Shown here in pieces: positions 21,801-34,100 of a stretch of DNA of 64,000 bases. How positions within the stretch are numbered: the first letter of the stretch is position 1; every line of letters starts with the position of its first letter. Under the pieces are notes generated by a model, which was given only the letters and a program-made list of their open reading frames with translations, was not told where the DNA came from and made no database searches. A program made the translations under genes and the position numbers. Source of the DNA: Hybos culiciformis (taxonomy: Eukaryota; Arthropoda; Insecta; Diptera; Hybotidae); assembly GCA_964007475.1 (NCBI GenBank), contig OZ023275.1, positions 13,681,829-13,745,828 of the forward strand, in the 5' to 3' direction.

Positions 21801-23038
21801 AATTAAAAATAAAATTTAGTGCGAGCTCTTTTAAATTCCATATATCCTATTTTCATATTCTAAAAGAAAAAACACTGAAAAAAAATTTATTATAGGAAAA
21901 GATTGTTCAAAGGAAAAAGACTGAGTCGATAAATTTAAGACAAAAATTCTAAATATTCTTTATTTTTAATTTTATATAAAAATATTTTTAATATTAAAAT
22001 AAAGAATATTGTTAAAATGTAAAAATTTTTCGGAATTCTGAATTCAAAATATAAAACTATAAGGTTTCAAAAAGCCATGGCAATTTTAATTTTCTAATAT
22101 TTGAAGTTTTTTTCAATTAATTTCGAAGAATAGAGTTCGTTCTTCTGTCGACTTAAAGCACAAAACGACACAACACAGTATTCTACTTAAAAAATACAAT
22201 TTGGTTTTTTTTTTTCAGTGTTTCTAAAATTCTGTTTCTAAGGCCAAAGTTTTCGAGAAAATGAATGAAATTGCAAAAATAAAAAAAAATAAAATAAACA
22301 AAATAATTTTAGGGGGTGACAAAGAATGTCAGTCAAAAGTTTAATGAAATTGTTAAAAATTATTTTGAATAAACACAGCTTTTATCATTTCTTTTTTTTC
22401 TTTTTGTTGTATATTTAATGTTCTTTTTCCATAAATTAGCATATAATTTAAGGTTATTTTTTAAAAGAGAATGTAATCCACTAAAATAACGAACACGTTT
22501 ATTTTCTTTAATTTTAAAGAATCAAAGAAGAAAAATATGAAAAATAAAAACAACAAAATTTTTTTTTTATATATTCTTTATAATGAACAAAATTCAAATA
22601 TCTGCGGTATATTTTACTACAATTAAAATATAAATTTCCTATAACTCTCGAGAAGAAACGAAAATTAATCTAATCTGGTTTAAATACATTCAAAAATAAT
22701 AAATTTAAAACTTTTTGAGAACCACTAAAACATTTTATACGTATACCATAACAGTAGCTCATACCTAATATACAGTGAGTGTATATATTTTCTTAAGATC
22801 CCACTTAACTAAATTTCTATTTCATTTATGAATAACATTATCAAAATTAATGTTTTTCAATGTTTTATAATTAAAATCCTTTCTTTTTTTTGCCCTATGT
22901 TATACTTTATTTAAAACAAAAATAAATGAGACAACCACAAAACGAGTCTGGAAATTCTTTTATAAAAATTAGATGACATTCTTAGAATAATATTATTAGA
23001 AGAAAAAAAAGTATGACTTATGAATTAAATAAAATTAA
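18891..23038. other. AT-rich non-coding DNA
   Basis: No gene is supported. The open frame at 21056-21250 (64 codons) is slightly less AT-biased than its neighbours but has no recognisable motif. A direct translation gives mostly I, N, Y and K, as expected from AT-rich DNA. No RNA gene or clear repeat was seen. Confidence 0.5.
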
Positions 23039-23307
23039 AAAAATAAGTTAAAAACGAGTTTTCCAAAAAAACTGAGGCCAGGCCGCATGAAAAAGTAGAA
23101 AATAACTTTTTCTTCACACACAGAGGTGGACTCAGATTTTTTGATTAGGACGTAAGTGATTTGATTCATGAAGACAAAGAATATTCAAGAGTCATGTCCA
23201 TATCAAAAAATCTGAGTCCACCTCTGTGTGTGAAGAAAAAGTTATTTTCTACTTTTTCATGCGGCCTGGCCTCAGTTTTTTTGAAAACTCGTTTTTAACT
23301 TATTTTT
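23039..23307. repeat. long inverted repeat, ~107-bp arms, 56-bp spacer
   Basis: The left arm 23039-23145 and right arm 23202-23307 are reverse complements over 106 bases, with a single one-base gap (CC versus C in the GAGTTTTC segment). The arms include AAAACTGAGGCCAGGCCGC and CACACAGAGGTGGACTCAGA. The near-perfect match implies a recent origin or gene conversion between arms. No clear target-site duplication was found at the outer ends. It could be a foldback MITE or a hairpin-RNA source. Confidence 0.93.
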
Positions 23308-23316
23308 ATTTTCTGC

Positions 23317-24190
23317 CTTTTTCACGTTAACTAAATTGTTATTATGTGCTGCATGGATGTTTAAAAACAATTTTATGACTAATCATATCGATGAAAATTT
23401 TTCCGATGATTTTTCCGCTTTTTCGGGTTTTCCATGGAGTTTTCTGCAAAAGCAACTTTATGCAACTCATTTCGCTCTACAACTTTGTCTCAGGTTGCAA
23501 AACGCTCAAACGCTTCCTTGGTCGGAAAAACTCCGGAAAAGCGTTTTACATGAATTTTCTTCGATTTTTTCTGCAAGTTTTCACCATTGTCGGAGAGAAA
23601 CTAATGATACCAGTTGATAGGGAACTTGATCCCGCATAATTTAGAAAATTTTTTTACCGAAAAATTTTCCGGAAAAGTCGGAAAATTTCGGCAAATTTTT
23701 TCGCAAAAATCAGAAAACTTTGCGTTTTTCCTAAAACGGATTTATCACTACTCAAATTTGTACCAAATTTTCAAATTATTTTTCCCGATTTTCCGGGTTT
23801 TCCATGGAAATTTCCGCTTCAAATTTTGATAGCTTCAATTGTCACGCGACATGAACCTGTGTGCCAAATTTCAGCTCGCTGTGATGACGAAAAGTGGGTC
23901 TACGAGAGTGTCGAAAATAGTAAAGAAATATACAGACAAATTACTTTACGAGTTAATAAGAATTGTGTCCTCAAAAATATAAAATATTTCAATATAATGA
24001 AATTATAAAATTATATTTCAAAATATACGTAATATCGATGGTAAAACACATCATCAAAACAGCGTCACTAAAGAACATAATAGTTAAAGTTAGAGTTATT
24101 AAAAATCCTCAGATATCAATATAATAGCTTAAAATCGAGAGCGAAAACAAGGCGACAACTTGCGCACGACTGGCGGAGCTTAAGTTGTTC
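23317..24190. repeat. less AT-rich block, probable decayed repetitive element
   Basis: Composition is visibly less AT-rich than the flanks. The motif GGGTTTTCCATGG occurs twice (near 23424 and 23787). GGAAAAKTC/CCGGAAAA variants recur at 23640-23730 and make the segment partly self-complementary. A stretch near 23850-23910 (GTGCCAAATTTCAGCTCGCT and onward) resembles motifs often found in arthropod interspersed repeats. Several overlapping open frames of 60-93 codons are present in different frames, with no domain that I recognise, so I do not call a gene. Confidence 0.4.
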
Positions 24191-26319
24191 TAATATTAAA
24201 TAATTTAAATTAAGCAACTAATAAATATAATGCAATATTTAATTAAATAATGTTCATTAAAGACAAAATTTATTTCAATTTTTTTTTTGTGAGATTAAAT
24301 TCGACAAACATTTGCTTACACATATATTTATATAAGAACCTCAGAGAATTTTCTATCATCATTATATAATTTGCATTTCAAAAAGGTATATAACAATAAT
24401 AAAAATGTTGATTTCAAGTTTATCTTATTTAGAGATAATAATGCAACGAACATATTTTTTTAAGCTCACACAACATGAAAAAATTAAGTGAATAAATTTT
24501 AAATAAAATGAAATTCGTTAAATTTTTAAATAAAAATTTTTCGTAGATGTTTTTATGTGTTCTCATTAAAACATTATTCTTCTTATCTTTTAGCGTACAT
24601 ACTTATAAACATATATATAGATATAATTATATAACGTAAAATTTAATAAACAAACATTATGTATGCACGAATAAATTTTTCATAATCAAGTGTTTTGTCA
24701 TTTTAATTTTCAAAAAAGAAAAAAAATAATAATAATAATAATAAAAAAAAATAAAGGGAAAATTTGTTTTCTTGAAATTTAAGAACACATTATGTATTGT
24801 TTTTACAAAAATTTTATTTTTATGTATTTTTTTTTTAAGATAATTTTTTTCTTTGATCTATATATGTATTTACGTATGTGTTTTTAGAGAATAAAAACTC
24901 TTATGAAAATGGAAAATCTAATATTAACACTTTTGTACTAAATTTAACTCTTTAAGTAGCATTAAGCATAAAGTTTATTATCAAGCATGTATATTGATTA
25001 AAAAATCATAACAAAAATAGAAGCACTTTTTTCAATAGAAGTTTTCCACTACTGCACTACTGCAAAATTAAAAGAAAAATATTTTATATAAAAAATATTC
25101 ATCTAGCTTAATTCAAAATTCAAATTTATTTATTATCATATAATTTAAATGTTTCCTTAATATTAGGCAATTTTTACTTAAAATATTACAGAGTTTAACT
25201 TGTACGCTTATCTACTAAGTTAAGCTTAGAAAAAAAAAATATAATAGATAGAGATATAATAGATATAATATAATAGAATTATTAATTACATATGTAAAAA
25301 GAAAAGTTGAAAAACCTTCTATTGATTTTTCTTTTTGTAAATCTAGCTTAATATACCCGATATAGATTTAAAAAACAAAATGTAGAAAGTTCTATGATTT
25401 TTTGATTATTGTAGTCTTTAATAACTTTAACAGAAGCTGAAAACCAAAGAAAAAATAACTCATAATCAGTAAGCATAGAATTTAATAAATTTTAGAGTAT
25501 TAATTACAAAACAGAAAACAAATTATTTATTTTTTCTAATCAATTTCACATTCAGAAATATGTTAGTGTTGCCCATTTGCCTAGTTGCCTAGTGTTGCCC
25601 GTATGCGCTTCGTCGAATATTATTGTAGCATTGTAGCATAAACGATTCCATACAGGCACCTTTAGTCTGTTTCATAATGTCTTTTATATCAGTAGATTTG
25701 TTTTTTCTATATTTAAACCCATATTTTATTAAAATGTAGCAGGATATATGTCTCACCGATTCGATTACTGTTGCAAAATTATTCTTTATATTATCATACT
25801 ACACTTTGCCTAAAAGACTTCCACCTTTAGATATAGAAAATATTAACTTTTGGCATAATAATTTCTTTAAAGATTTATTTTCCTTAAATGTCCTTCGAAT
25901 TCTTATAAAATACATTGAGAGGATGGATAAAGATAAAATCCTTGAAAAATTTGTTGTTCAAAACCCTATTAAAAATTACTTTCAAGAGCAAATTTTTAAT
26001 TCATTTATTTTAGTTAGCTTTACTGAAAATTTATATTCACAATTTAGAAAAAGTTTTTTTGTTTTTGTTTGAAGTTTTACAATAGAGTAAAATGTCCATT
26101 AAAAATTTATTGGGGAACATAAGTTATGGTTCATATATTTTTGATCAGAAAAACATAATTTTATTTTCTTAAAGTTTAAATAGCATAAGTAACAAATGTA
26201 GCAATTTTTTTCCTCTTGATATTTTACTTAAATAAATCCAATAAAATACCTCTTAAGACTATAAGATACGTTCTTTTGTATTATATTAATAATCTTGGCA
26301 TCAACAAATGTTTCCATTT
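24191..26319. other. AT-rich non-coding DNA
   Basis: No gene is supported. A (TAA)n microsatellite lies near 24727-24745. Around 25566-25605 GTTGCCC and TTGCCTAG segments repeat locally. An 88-codon frame at 25806-26072 has a charged, ordinary-looking composition (ERMDKDKILEK) and might be an exon or relic, but it lacks an ATG, a domain and clear splice sites. Confidence 0.45.
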
Positions 26320-26322
26320 TAA

Positions 26323-27094
26323 TGCTAGAGATAGAGTCGACGTAATTCACGCGCGTGTACGCACGTAAAAAATGAAATTGTATGAAAATGTATGAGACCG
26401 GCTATACGCAACGACGTAAAACGTAGCTTACGCGCGTAAAAGTTGAAATATTTGAACTTTCCCAGTATTTTACGCCGTACATTGTGGAAATCATTTGTTT
26501 ATAATTGTGTTGTTTATTTTGTTGTAATTAGAAAAAAAAATTATGTTGTTTATTTTGTTGTATTTAGAAAAAAAAAATTTTTACAAACAAATAATTATTT
26601 AATAAAATAAAAAAGTTCATAAATATAATTATATTCAAAAATAAAAATTAAATAATTATTTATTGCAAATTTATTAAAATTTTTTATGTTTTATTAAGTT
26701 ATAAATAAATTAAAAAGCATTATAAAAATATTACAAACAGAATATTTTTATAATGCTTTTTAATTTATTTATAACTTAATAAAACATAAAAAATTTTAAT
26801 AAATTTGCAATAAATAATTATTTAATTTTTATTTTTGAATATAATTATATTTATGATTTTTTTTATTTTATTAAATACAATAATTAAAAACTAAAAGATA
26901 ATAATTAAAAACTAAAATTACTTAAAAAAAATTTTAAAGAAAAAATAATAATTAAAATAAAAATTGGATGACATTTTTCTCTTTTGTTTTTCGCATGTGA
27001 ACGGCGTTGAGCATAACAGGTAAAAAAAACAGGTTTTTTTTATTTTTTTTACGCGCGCATACGCGCGTGAATTACGTCGACTCTATCTCTAGCA
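26323..27094. mobile_element. 772-bp TIR element, PIF/Harbinger-like MITE
   Basis: Terminal inverted repeats of about 50 bases (26323-26372 and 27045-27094) begin TGCTAGAGATAGAGTCGACG. The first 34 positions are identical, and the next ten, a CGCGCG-rich stretch, differ at three. The element is flanked by TAA on both sides (26320-26322 and 27095-27097), a 3-bp target duplication of the PIF/Harbinger type. Inside are a tandem 40-base duplication (26500-26575, TTGTTTATTTTGTTGT units) and a second palindrome with a centre of its own. No transposase frame is present, so it is non-autonomous. The superfamily rests on the TAA duplication only. Confidence 0.8.
26594..26876. repeat. inner palindrome of the 772-bp element, ~138-bp arms, 8-bp loop
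   Basis: Arms 26594-26732 and 26741-26876 are reverse complements around the loop ACAAACAG (26733-26740). The inner 120 bases or so match perfectly; the outer end has a few changes (AAAAAGTTCAT versus AAAAAATCAT). It is AT-only apart from scattered G/C. It sits entirely inside the element's terminal repeats and is offset from the element's midpoint, so it is a separate event or a nested insertion. Confidence 0.92.
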
Positions 27095-27097
27095 TAA

Positions 27098-29208
27098 CTA
27101 ATTCAGAAAATTTTAATCCATACTTTTGGATTTGCAAATTCTACATTTTGACACTTCTTTCAAATTTATTCTAATTTAAACTTGGAAGAGTAAGGTCTTA
27201 CTTTTTCTTGCTAACCATATATTCATTAAACCAACGCCCCCGATCCTTGAGTCTGAAATGTTTCCAAAACCAATGATTTTGCAATGGATGAAATTCCAAT
27301 GAAAATGAGCTACCAAGGGTAAATATTTCCTACAAATAACCAAAATGATCTTTAAAAATTGTTGGAAATCATTTTAAAAACATTTATATTTAAAATAAGA
27401 ATTCAAAAATGTTTCAATATTATACTCCATTGTCTATAAAAACAACTGGTAGTTAAAAATGAACAACATAATACATAAATGACTGCACCCTTAAAGAAAA
27501 ACCACTAAAACTTTAGTGTCGTTCCAAATGCAAAAAGCAAAAATATATCTTTTATTTTTTTTCTTAACTATATCTATTTTGTTAAAAATATTTTTATAGT
27601 TTTCATTATGTTTGCGCTTGGAAAATTATTTTTATAAACATCATATTGTTTATTTATTATTTGGTTTATTGAATATAATAATAATAATGTATAATGTAAA
27701 TAAAGTACATACTCGTATAGTTTATGAATATATTGATGATACAAGTATAACAGAAAATCTCCGCATTAATATAACATAAACATAATTAAAGTAGCTGAAT
27801 AAAACTTAAAATGAAAAAAAAATAATTTTATTTCTTAATAATGTTTTAAAGTAGAAGATACATATTATACAAAGGAAACAAAAACTATAATAATTGCGGC
27901 AAATTTAATGTCAATTAAACAATTTGGATTTGGAACTAGGAGCCCTTAGCTCAACATTATATTACCGCAATCAGAAAAACAAAGACGATTTTCCGTAATC
28001 TAATTTACTTTACGAACATTATTGTGATAACGATCATTTTCGTACCAAATCTGTTTAGAGTATTTTATGTCGATCTCAATAATTTTAAATTCAAATCTTT
28101 CCATTTTAATTTTGAATTTATTATATGTATATCTAAATTGCTTGTTACTGTACATTCTTACAAGTTCTGAGTAAATCAGAATAAATGCATGAACCAAATA
28201 TTGGCAAAAAATAAAATAAAAAAGATTCGGTACATACAAATAGTTTTTTAAACATTAATGCGAAAATAAGTGCTTCAATTTACACACGGTTGAAATAAAA
28301 ATGTATAAATTTTTTTTTTTTTTTTCAAAAAACAATAAAATCATTACAAAACCAAGATAGAAAAACAACACTAAATAAATAACAGCAGCATCAGGTTGTT
28401 TTTAAATTACATGGAACGCAATAAAAATTGTATTCTTTTGTAATAAAATCTAATGTTTTCATTTTTAAGGATCCTGGTATATGTTATACATACATACATA
28501 CATTTATAAGAAAAATAATGTCGTATTTTTGCAAATTGTTTGTCATTAATATAACTTTTTATAACCCTTTTTCTGTTCTTAAATATAATGTACCATAACC
28601 ACATTTGATTTGATATGTACATAGATTTCATATGGGTCTAAGAAAATATTTACTTCCCAAAATTGAAATAAAATTTTTTGTTTTTCTTATTATGAGAATA
28701 TAAAAGCTTGTACAAAGAAAATTAAGTTATATAGGCAAAAAAAAATTTTTTTTTTAGATATGTAGCTAATAAAAGTATGTACCAAAAAAAAATTTTTTTT
28801 TATTAAATAAAATACTTATACATAACATGTTAAAATTATACAGTTAATTTAGATTAGATTTTTATGAAAATTTGTAATGTAATTTTCCAAGTGTATTATT
28901 ATATTTACATTTAATACATTACTATATGTTGTTTAAATTCCAGATAAAATCTGCATATCTCCGTCAATCACCTGCACATACTTTGATATAATAAGAACAA
29001 AAAATGTCAAAAATCTAATTTAACTACCTATATTCATGGTTTACCGTCTCTAAATAATTATCAATTAATTAATTTTTGTCGACTTAAAGATAGTATAGGA
29101 TTATTGTTAAATATAAGTGAGAATCTAATGTCAAATGATAAATTTTGCCAACAGTTGTAAATCTAGAAATTTTATAATTATTGAAAATTAATATTCTTAA
29201 TATGTTTT
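27098..29208. other. AT-rich non-coding DNA
   Basis: No gene is supported. Minus-strand open frames of 74-79 codons at 28000-28239 and 28407-28631 show AT-driven composition and no recognised motif. Confidence 0.5.
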
Positions 29209-29330
29209 GATGGGCGTAATGGTGTGGTCGTCATTATCCTATGGTCTCGGGTTCGATTTCCACCTAGGGCCGGAATTTGTGCGAATTTTTCAATTGTCCA
29301 TTAGATCTAAGTGTGTTGCTGTTGTGTTGT
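29209..29330 (+). mobile_element. tRNA-derived SINE head
   Basis: GATGGGCGTAATGGTGTGG followed by GGTCTCGGGTTCGATTTCC forms a tRNA-like pol III promoter: the B box GGTTCGATTTC (29250-29260) is strong and the A box (TAATGGTGTGG) is degenerate. A non-tRNA body follows (CACCTAGGGCCGG, then GTGCGAATTTTTCAATTG), ending in a TTG-rich tail near 29320-29330. It does not close into a tRNA cloverleaf, so a SINE is more likely than a tRNA gene. The head differs from the SINE type at 3475 and 5031, suggesting a second family. Confidence 0.55.
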
Positions 29331-30289
29331 TTTATATAAATATGTATATTTTAACATCTATTAGTTTCTACAGATTTTGAATTGCTTACATGTCAAATGG
29401 GTGAATTAAAATGTCAAGTAATTAAATGTTTCAAAAACATATATACAATTTGTAAAAAAAAAAAGTAGAAAATCAATTTTTATAAAAATTGCTACAATAT
29501 ACTTTTTGCAGAACAAAATTTTTTTTTAACGAGAAAAACAATATAAAAACCAAAGATTTCATCTCAAAATTTTTAAATTGCAAAGAAGAAAAATGTTGGA
29601 AAAAAAAAATAATTTCTGGCCATAAATTTTGATGATTATATTCTTTTGTCGCAATGCGGTTATAATTTAAATCTTTTTACATCCTTTTATGATTTCCGTC
29701 TGAAATTTTTACAATTGCAGGGAAAAAAACAAACATTATATTTTTTTTTGTTTGTATTTGGTCCTTTTTCTTCATGAAAGTAAAAACAAAACAACAAACA
29801 AACAAAAAAAAATGCTTTTCATGAATACATTTTCTTCTTTACCCAAAAAGGAAAATGAATTTTCCTTTTTTTTTTTCAAACCAAATAATTTTGGTTTTGT
29901 TTTGAAATTCAACAAAAACACCTGGTGAAGCAATTTAAATATAAAAAAAAAATAATATTGAAAAATAGCATTGAGAACTTCAATAAAATTTATTATGAAA
30001 TTGAATTAATTAAAAAATATGATGCACCCATATTAAATTTATAAATCAATAAATTTAAAATTTTTTATATACCTACTTTTGATTTTGTGGTGTTGCTTTT
30101 TTTATAATAGAAGTGCATTATTACTGCATACAAATATTATTTTAACGAAACTTCATGAAGGTACTACTCTCTGACATAACTCTTAACGTTATGCCACTAA
30201 TTATGTCTAGAAAAACAATAGTATACGTTTTACCTATCGAAAAATAAAATTTTAGAATATGATTCTAACACACAATTTATTTATCCAGG
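29331..30289. other. AT-rich non-coding DNA
   Basis: No gene or clear repeat was recognised; several long A- and T-runs. Confidence 0.55.
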
Positions 30290-30297
30290 GTGTAGGC

Positions 30298-30638
30298 CAG
30301 CGGTCGGCAAACTATGACCCGTGGGTCACGGGGTGACCCAAAGCATCATTTCATGTTACCCGCTTCGAAATTTTGAAGTAGTTCCCAAATCAATGAATAT
30401 AGTTTTTGCTTACAACAATTGCATATAAAAATTTTTTATTTACAACAATTGTATATAAAATAGAAAGTTTTCCCAGCAATTGTTTTTGTAAGCCTTAGAT
30501 AATAAATAAATTAACTTTTGATTCAACTATTTTTTTTTAAATTGCTTTCATATAAAATTTCCACTGACCCACTATAAGTTTAAAAAATCTCATCTTTGGC
30601 GAATTTTACCCACGACCAAAAAAGTTTGCCGACCCCTG
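30298..30638. mobile_element. 341-bp hAT-superfamily MITE
   Basis: The ends are CAGCGGTCGGCAAACT (30298-30313) and AGTTTGCCGACCCCTG (30623-30638), inverted repeats matching at 15 of 16 positions. A perfect 8-bp target duplication, GTGTAGGC, lies at 30290-30297 and 30639-30646. The CAG...CTG termini and the 8-bp duplication define the hAT superfamily, and this CAGNGGTCGGCAAAC terminus is common among animal hAT elements. Subterminal TGACCCGTGGGTCACGGGGTGACCC is self-complementary. There is no transposase, so it is non-autonomous. The intact duplication and near-identical termini imply a fairly recent insertion. Confidence 0.92.
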
Positions 30639-30679
30639 GTGTAGGCCTTAGCTTGTATATATATGAATACTAAATATAT

Positions 30680-31170
30680 TCGTACTATTATTCAGGATGC
30701 TTCAGTAAAGGGTGACGTAACTTCAGAGGCGTGTTCCTAAGTCAATCCCAAGACGAAACGTTCATATAAGTTTCTGTCGAAAAACGGTTTGCTAAGAAAT
30801 GGCAGCTATTTGAAAATTTTTGGTCGAGAGTTATTTAAATTAGTGTAACTTTTTAAATACTAATTGGATTTTTTTTATGGCTTGTTGAATTAAATTTTTG
30901 TTTACACTTATTTAATAGAAGTGAACAAAAATTTTAACCTAGTTCAGCTTTGGTTATCACTTTCGATGAATGGCTGTTTACACAATTTACTTATCGTTCA
31001 CTCCGAGTGAATCACTGGCGATGAACGTGAAAAGTGTAAATGAGAAATTAATACACACGGACACGTTACACTATTTACTTCTACATGCTATGCATATATT
31101 TTTATACACTAAACAAGTGTTAATAAAAAATAATACGATGTTAACGAAATTTGATTTTTGAGCTGGAGAC
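30680..31170. other. less AT-rich stretch with small hairpins, possible repeat relic
   Basis: 30690-30830 is less AT-rich and has the feel of a dispersed repeat, but contains stops in all + frames I read. At 30891-30934 AAATTTTTGTTTACACTT pairs imperfectly with AAGTGAACAAAAATTT. At 30997-31011 TTCACTC-C-GAGTGAA is a perfect palindrome nested between TTTACAC and GTGTAAA. A 63-codon open frame here (30970) crosses these hairpins and is not credible. Confidence 0.35.
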
Positions 31171-34100
31171 AAAATCTTGGAAACAATATAAAAATTGCTA
31201 AAGGAAACCTCAAGATTGATTTGAAAAAGATTATTAAAATGAAAAAAAACATAATTTAATTATTAAATGAAAAGATGATTAATTCTGATTTTGATTAAAT
31301 AAAACCATTTAACTTGACTTAAAATTTAGACCATATTCAATAAAAAAAACTCATTCACATATTTTTAGTTTTATATAATTTTTATTATTGAATTTGATTA
31401 AATCGATTGATAAATCGATCATATTCAAGCCGGTAAAAAAAACCCTGTAGTTATTAGTTAAGCATAAAAAAATAAATTTGTTTTTTCATTTCCCGAATTG
31501 TTCGATTAATGTCAATGCATTTTTTTAATTTAATTCGGATTTTTAATACAAATTAATATTATTAATTTAATAAATTCCTTTAAATCAAATTTATTTTCCA
31601 GTTTTAATCTTTTAATTCTGTTTAACAAATTAATCTTTTATTTTTTTACAGGTATTTTCAAACAGTTTTATTCATTTGTTTTGATTTTGTTATGAGTACA
31701 GCAAAGCTACATGTGAAGCTTTTAATAATTATATTAAAAAAAAAGTTAATCACACTTGCAACTTTTCAAACAAAATCAAAAGACGAACAAATTTTTAACA
31801 AAAATTTTTGTTTCAAATAATAAAGTTTGTAAATATTATTTTTTTGTATTATTTTATTATAAAAAAGAAAAATAAAAATAATAAAAATAAAGGTAGCGGA
31901 ACGTACCTACTCAAGTTTTTCCATATAGACCACTTGCAGTTTCTTTCAACTTTTTTAATTAAAATTTTTTTTTTATTTTTAATTTCTATTTTTTCTATTT
32001 TTTTTTTTTTTTCAAATTAAAAAATATTTTCCTTTATTCTATTTTCATTCAAATAAAAATTTTCCCATCATGGAATTAAAAATTATCTTTGAAAATACAA
32101 ATTAAAAAGTTGCCCATAAAAGTGTTCAATTTGTATATGTATTTTTTTTTTCATTTATTATGATGATGCTCCAAAAAAATATATATTTTATTATTTTTGC
32201 TTTGAAATTTTTTTCAATATTTGTTCAATATTTTGAAAAATTGGGGTAGATTATTCCATCGTAGAATATATTTAACATCAACGACAGATTAAATATATGT
32301 ATGTCATGCGGAAAAATAGCATTCAATAAAAAAAAAAACTAGCACTTAAAAAATAAATATAGTGGTATTTTACCTTTAATTATACCTATGATATTAATCC
32401 TTTAATTATATAGATTTTAATCCTTGATGATGGTGAAATTTGTAGCACGGATGCTATAGAAATCAATTATTTAATCTGACTAAATTTTTACATACTGAGG
32501 CCAGAGCATGAATAAATAAAACAATTTTCAATTTTAACATACTTACATAATATCTCAAAAAATTATTATTATATGCTCTTCAGGCTTATTTAATTCGTTA
32601 AAATAAACCTTACAAATTCCAAATCCTTGACATAAAGTAATTTCACTGATTGAACAATTTAAAGCACTAAGCAAGAAAATAAAAAATAAAAAATAAAAAA
32701 CTCCCCCCATATTCAAATAAGAAATTAAAATTCTTTGTTTTAAAATATGAGTAAACTTATGTAAACTTCTTTAAGTGAAAACAATACGTACATTTAAGGC
32801 AAACAGAAAATAGTTAGTTGAACCTTTTATGTTAAAGAAAAAATTTCCCACATTTATTATTCAAATTTTGCGAATTTTACAAAATTCTTTCAATGAAAAA
32901 TTTTGTTTGTAAAACACTCGTATTATAAGAAAATTATATGGAAAAAATCCTATATGTGCGACGTTTTCTTTCAAACAAAAAACTAAACTATAAAAAGGAA
33001 ATTATGTTGAATATGTAAAATTTTTGTTTGTAATGAAAAAAAAAAAATCTTTTTTTATGTTCTTCATGAAAATATTTTACATTAAGTCTTAAACAAATAA
33101 ATCTATAATTTTATATATAAATATATCGTTAAAATTTCCGCACAACTCATGTAAGCCTATTTCATAAACAAACAAAATTCAATGGGTAAGAGGAGGCATT
33201 TGAATTTAAAACTTCCCTTCATCAAGCTTGTGTCATTAGCATTTTTAATTTTATATTATGAAGAATAAAATCACACAAAATTTACAAGTTCATTTTAAAC
33301 AAGTTCATTCCAATGTTGTTAAATGACTAATAGCAAATCATAAATTAACTTCGTGATCCTCGAGAATTACCATTTTGCCATCGTTGGTCTTATTATTTCG
33401 TAAACTTAAAAAAAATATTTTACAATCACGGAGATGCTTAAGCAGCAAATAAATCCAAATGAACGAATAGTAATGCTAGTGGAAAACTAGAAAAAATTTA
33501 AATCACTCTTCGTATACAAAAAAAAAATTAATATCCATTTGAAAGTTTACATTTCGTTAAGAAGTCCTTATCAGATTAGCAATTTTTTTTTTTTTATTAT
33601 TATAAAGTCAAAACGATGAAATTCTATTGTAATTGTAATGAAAACTTTTTCGAACAACTTTTTATCTTTTTTTTTTTCTGTAAATATTATTATGCATTTA
33701 AACATATCCTCATATCCTTTTTTAATGTTCCAATGATTTTCATAAAATCATAGTTTTAAATATAAAAACTTAGGTATAATATAAACATATATATATTTAT
33801 TATACTAAATTATATATAATATCATTAATTTCCTGTCGTTATGCATAATAATAGTTATCGCTATTACCGGTGGGGTTTTTATACTCCTGTGAATAAAGTG
33901 TGTAAAGAAAGCATACTAAATTTTATAGTTTTCAAATTTAGTTGTAATATTATAAGTAGTACATATTTTTGTATACTTACAAAAACAATTGGCAAAATTA
34001 TAAAACTTTTATTTCATTTATAATTTTTATCTGATTATTTCCGAAAACAATATTTCCCAAATGAAATTATTTAATATTTTTTAGTATAAAAAAAAACTTT

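Noticed and set aside
23336..24008. Four overlapping ORFs of 60-93 codons
   Set aside because: They lie in different frames over a repetitive block, none shows a known motif, and they cannot be joined without arbitrary frameshifts.
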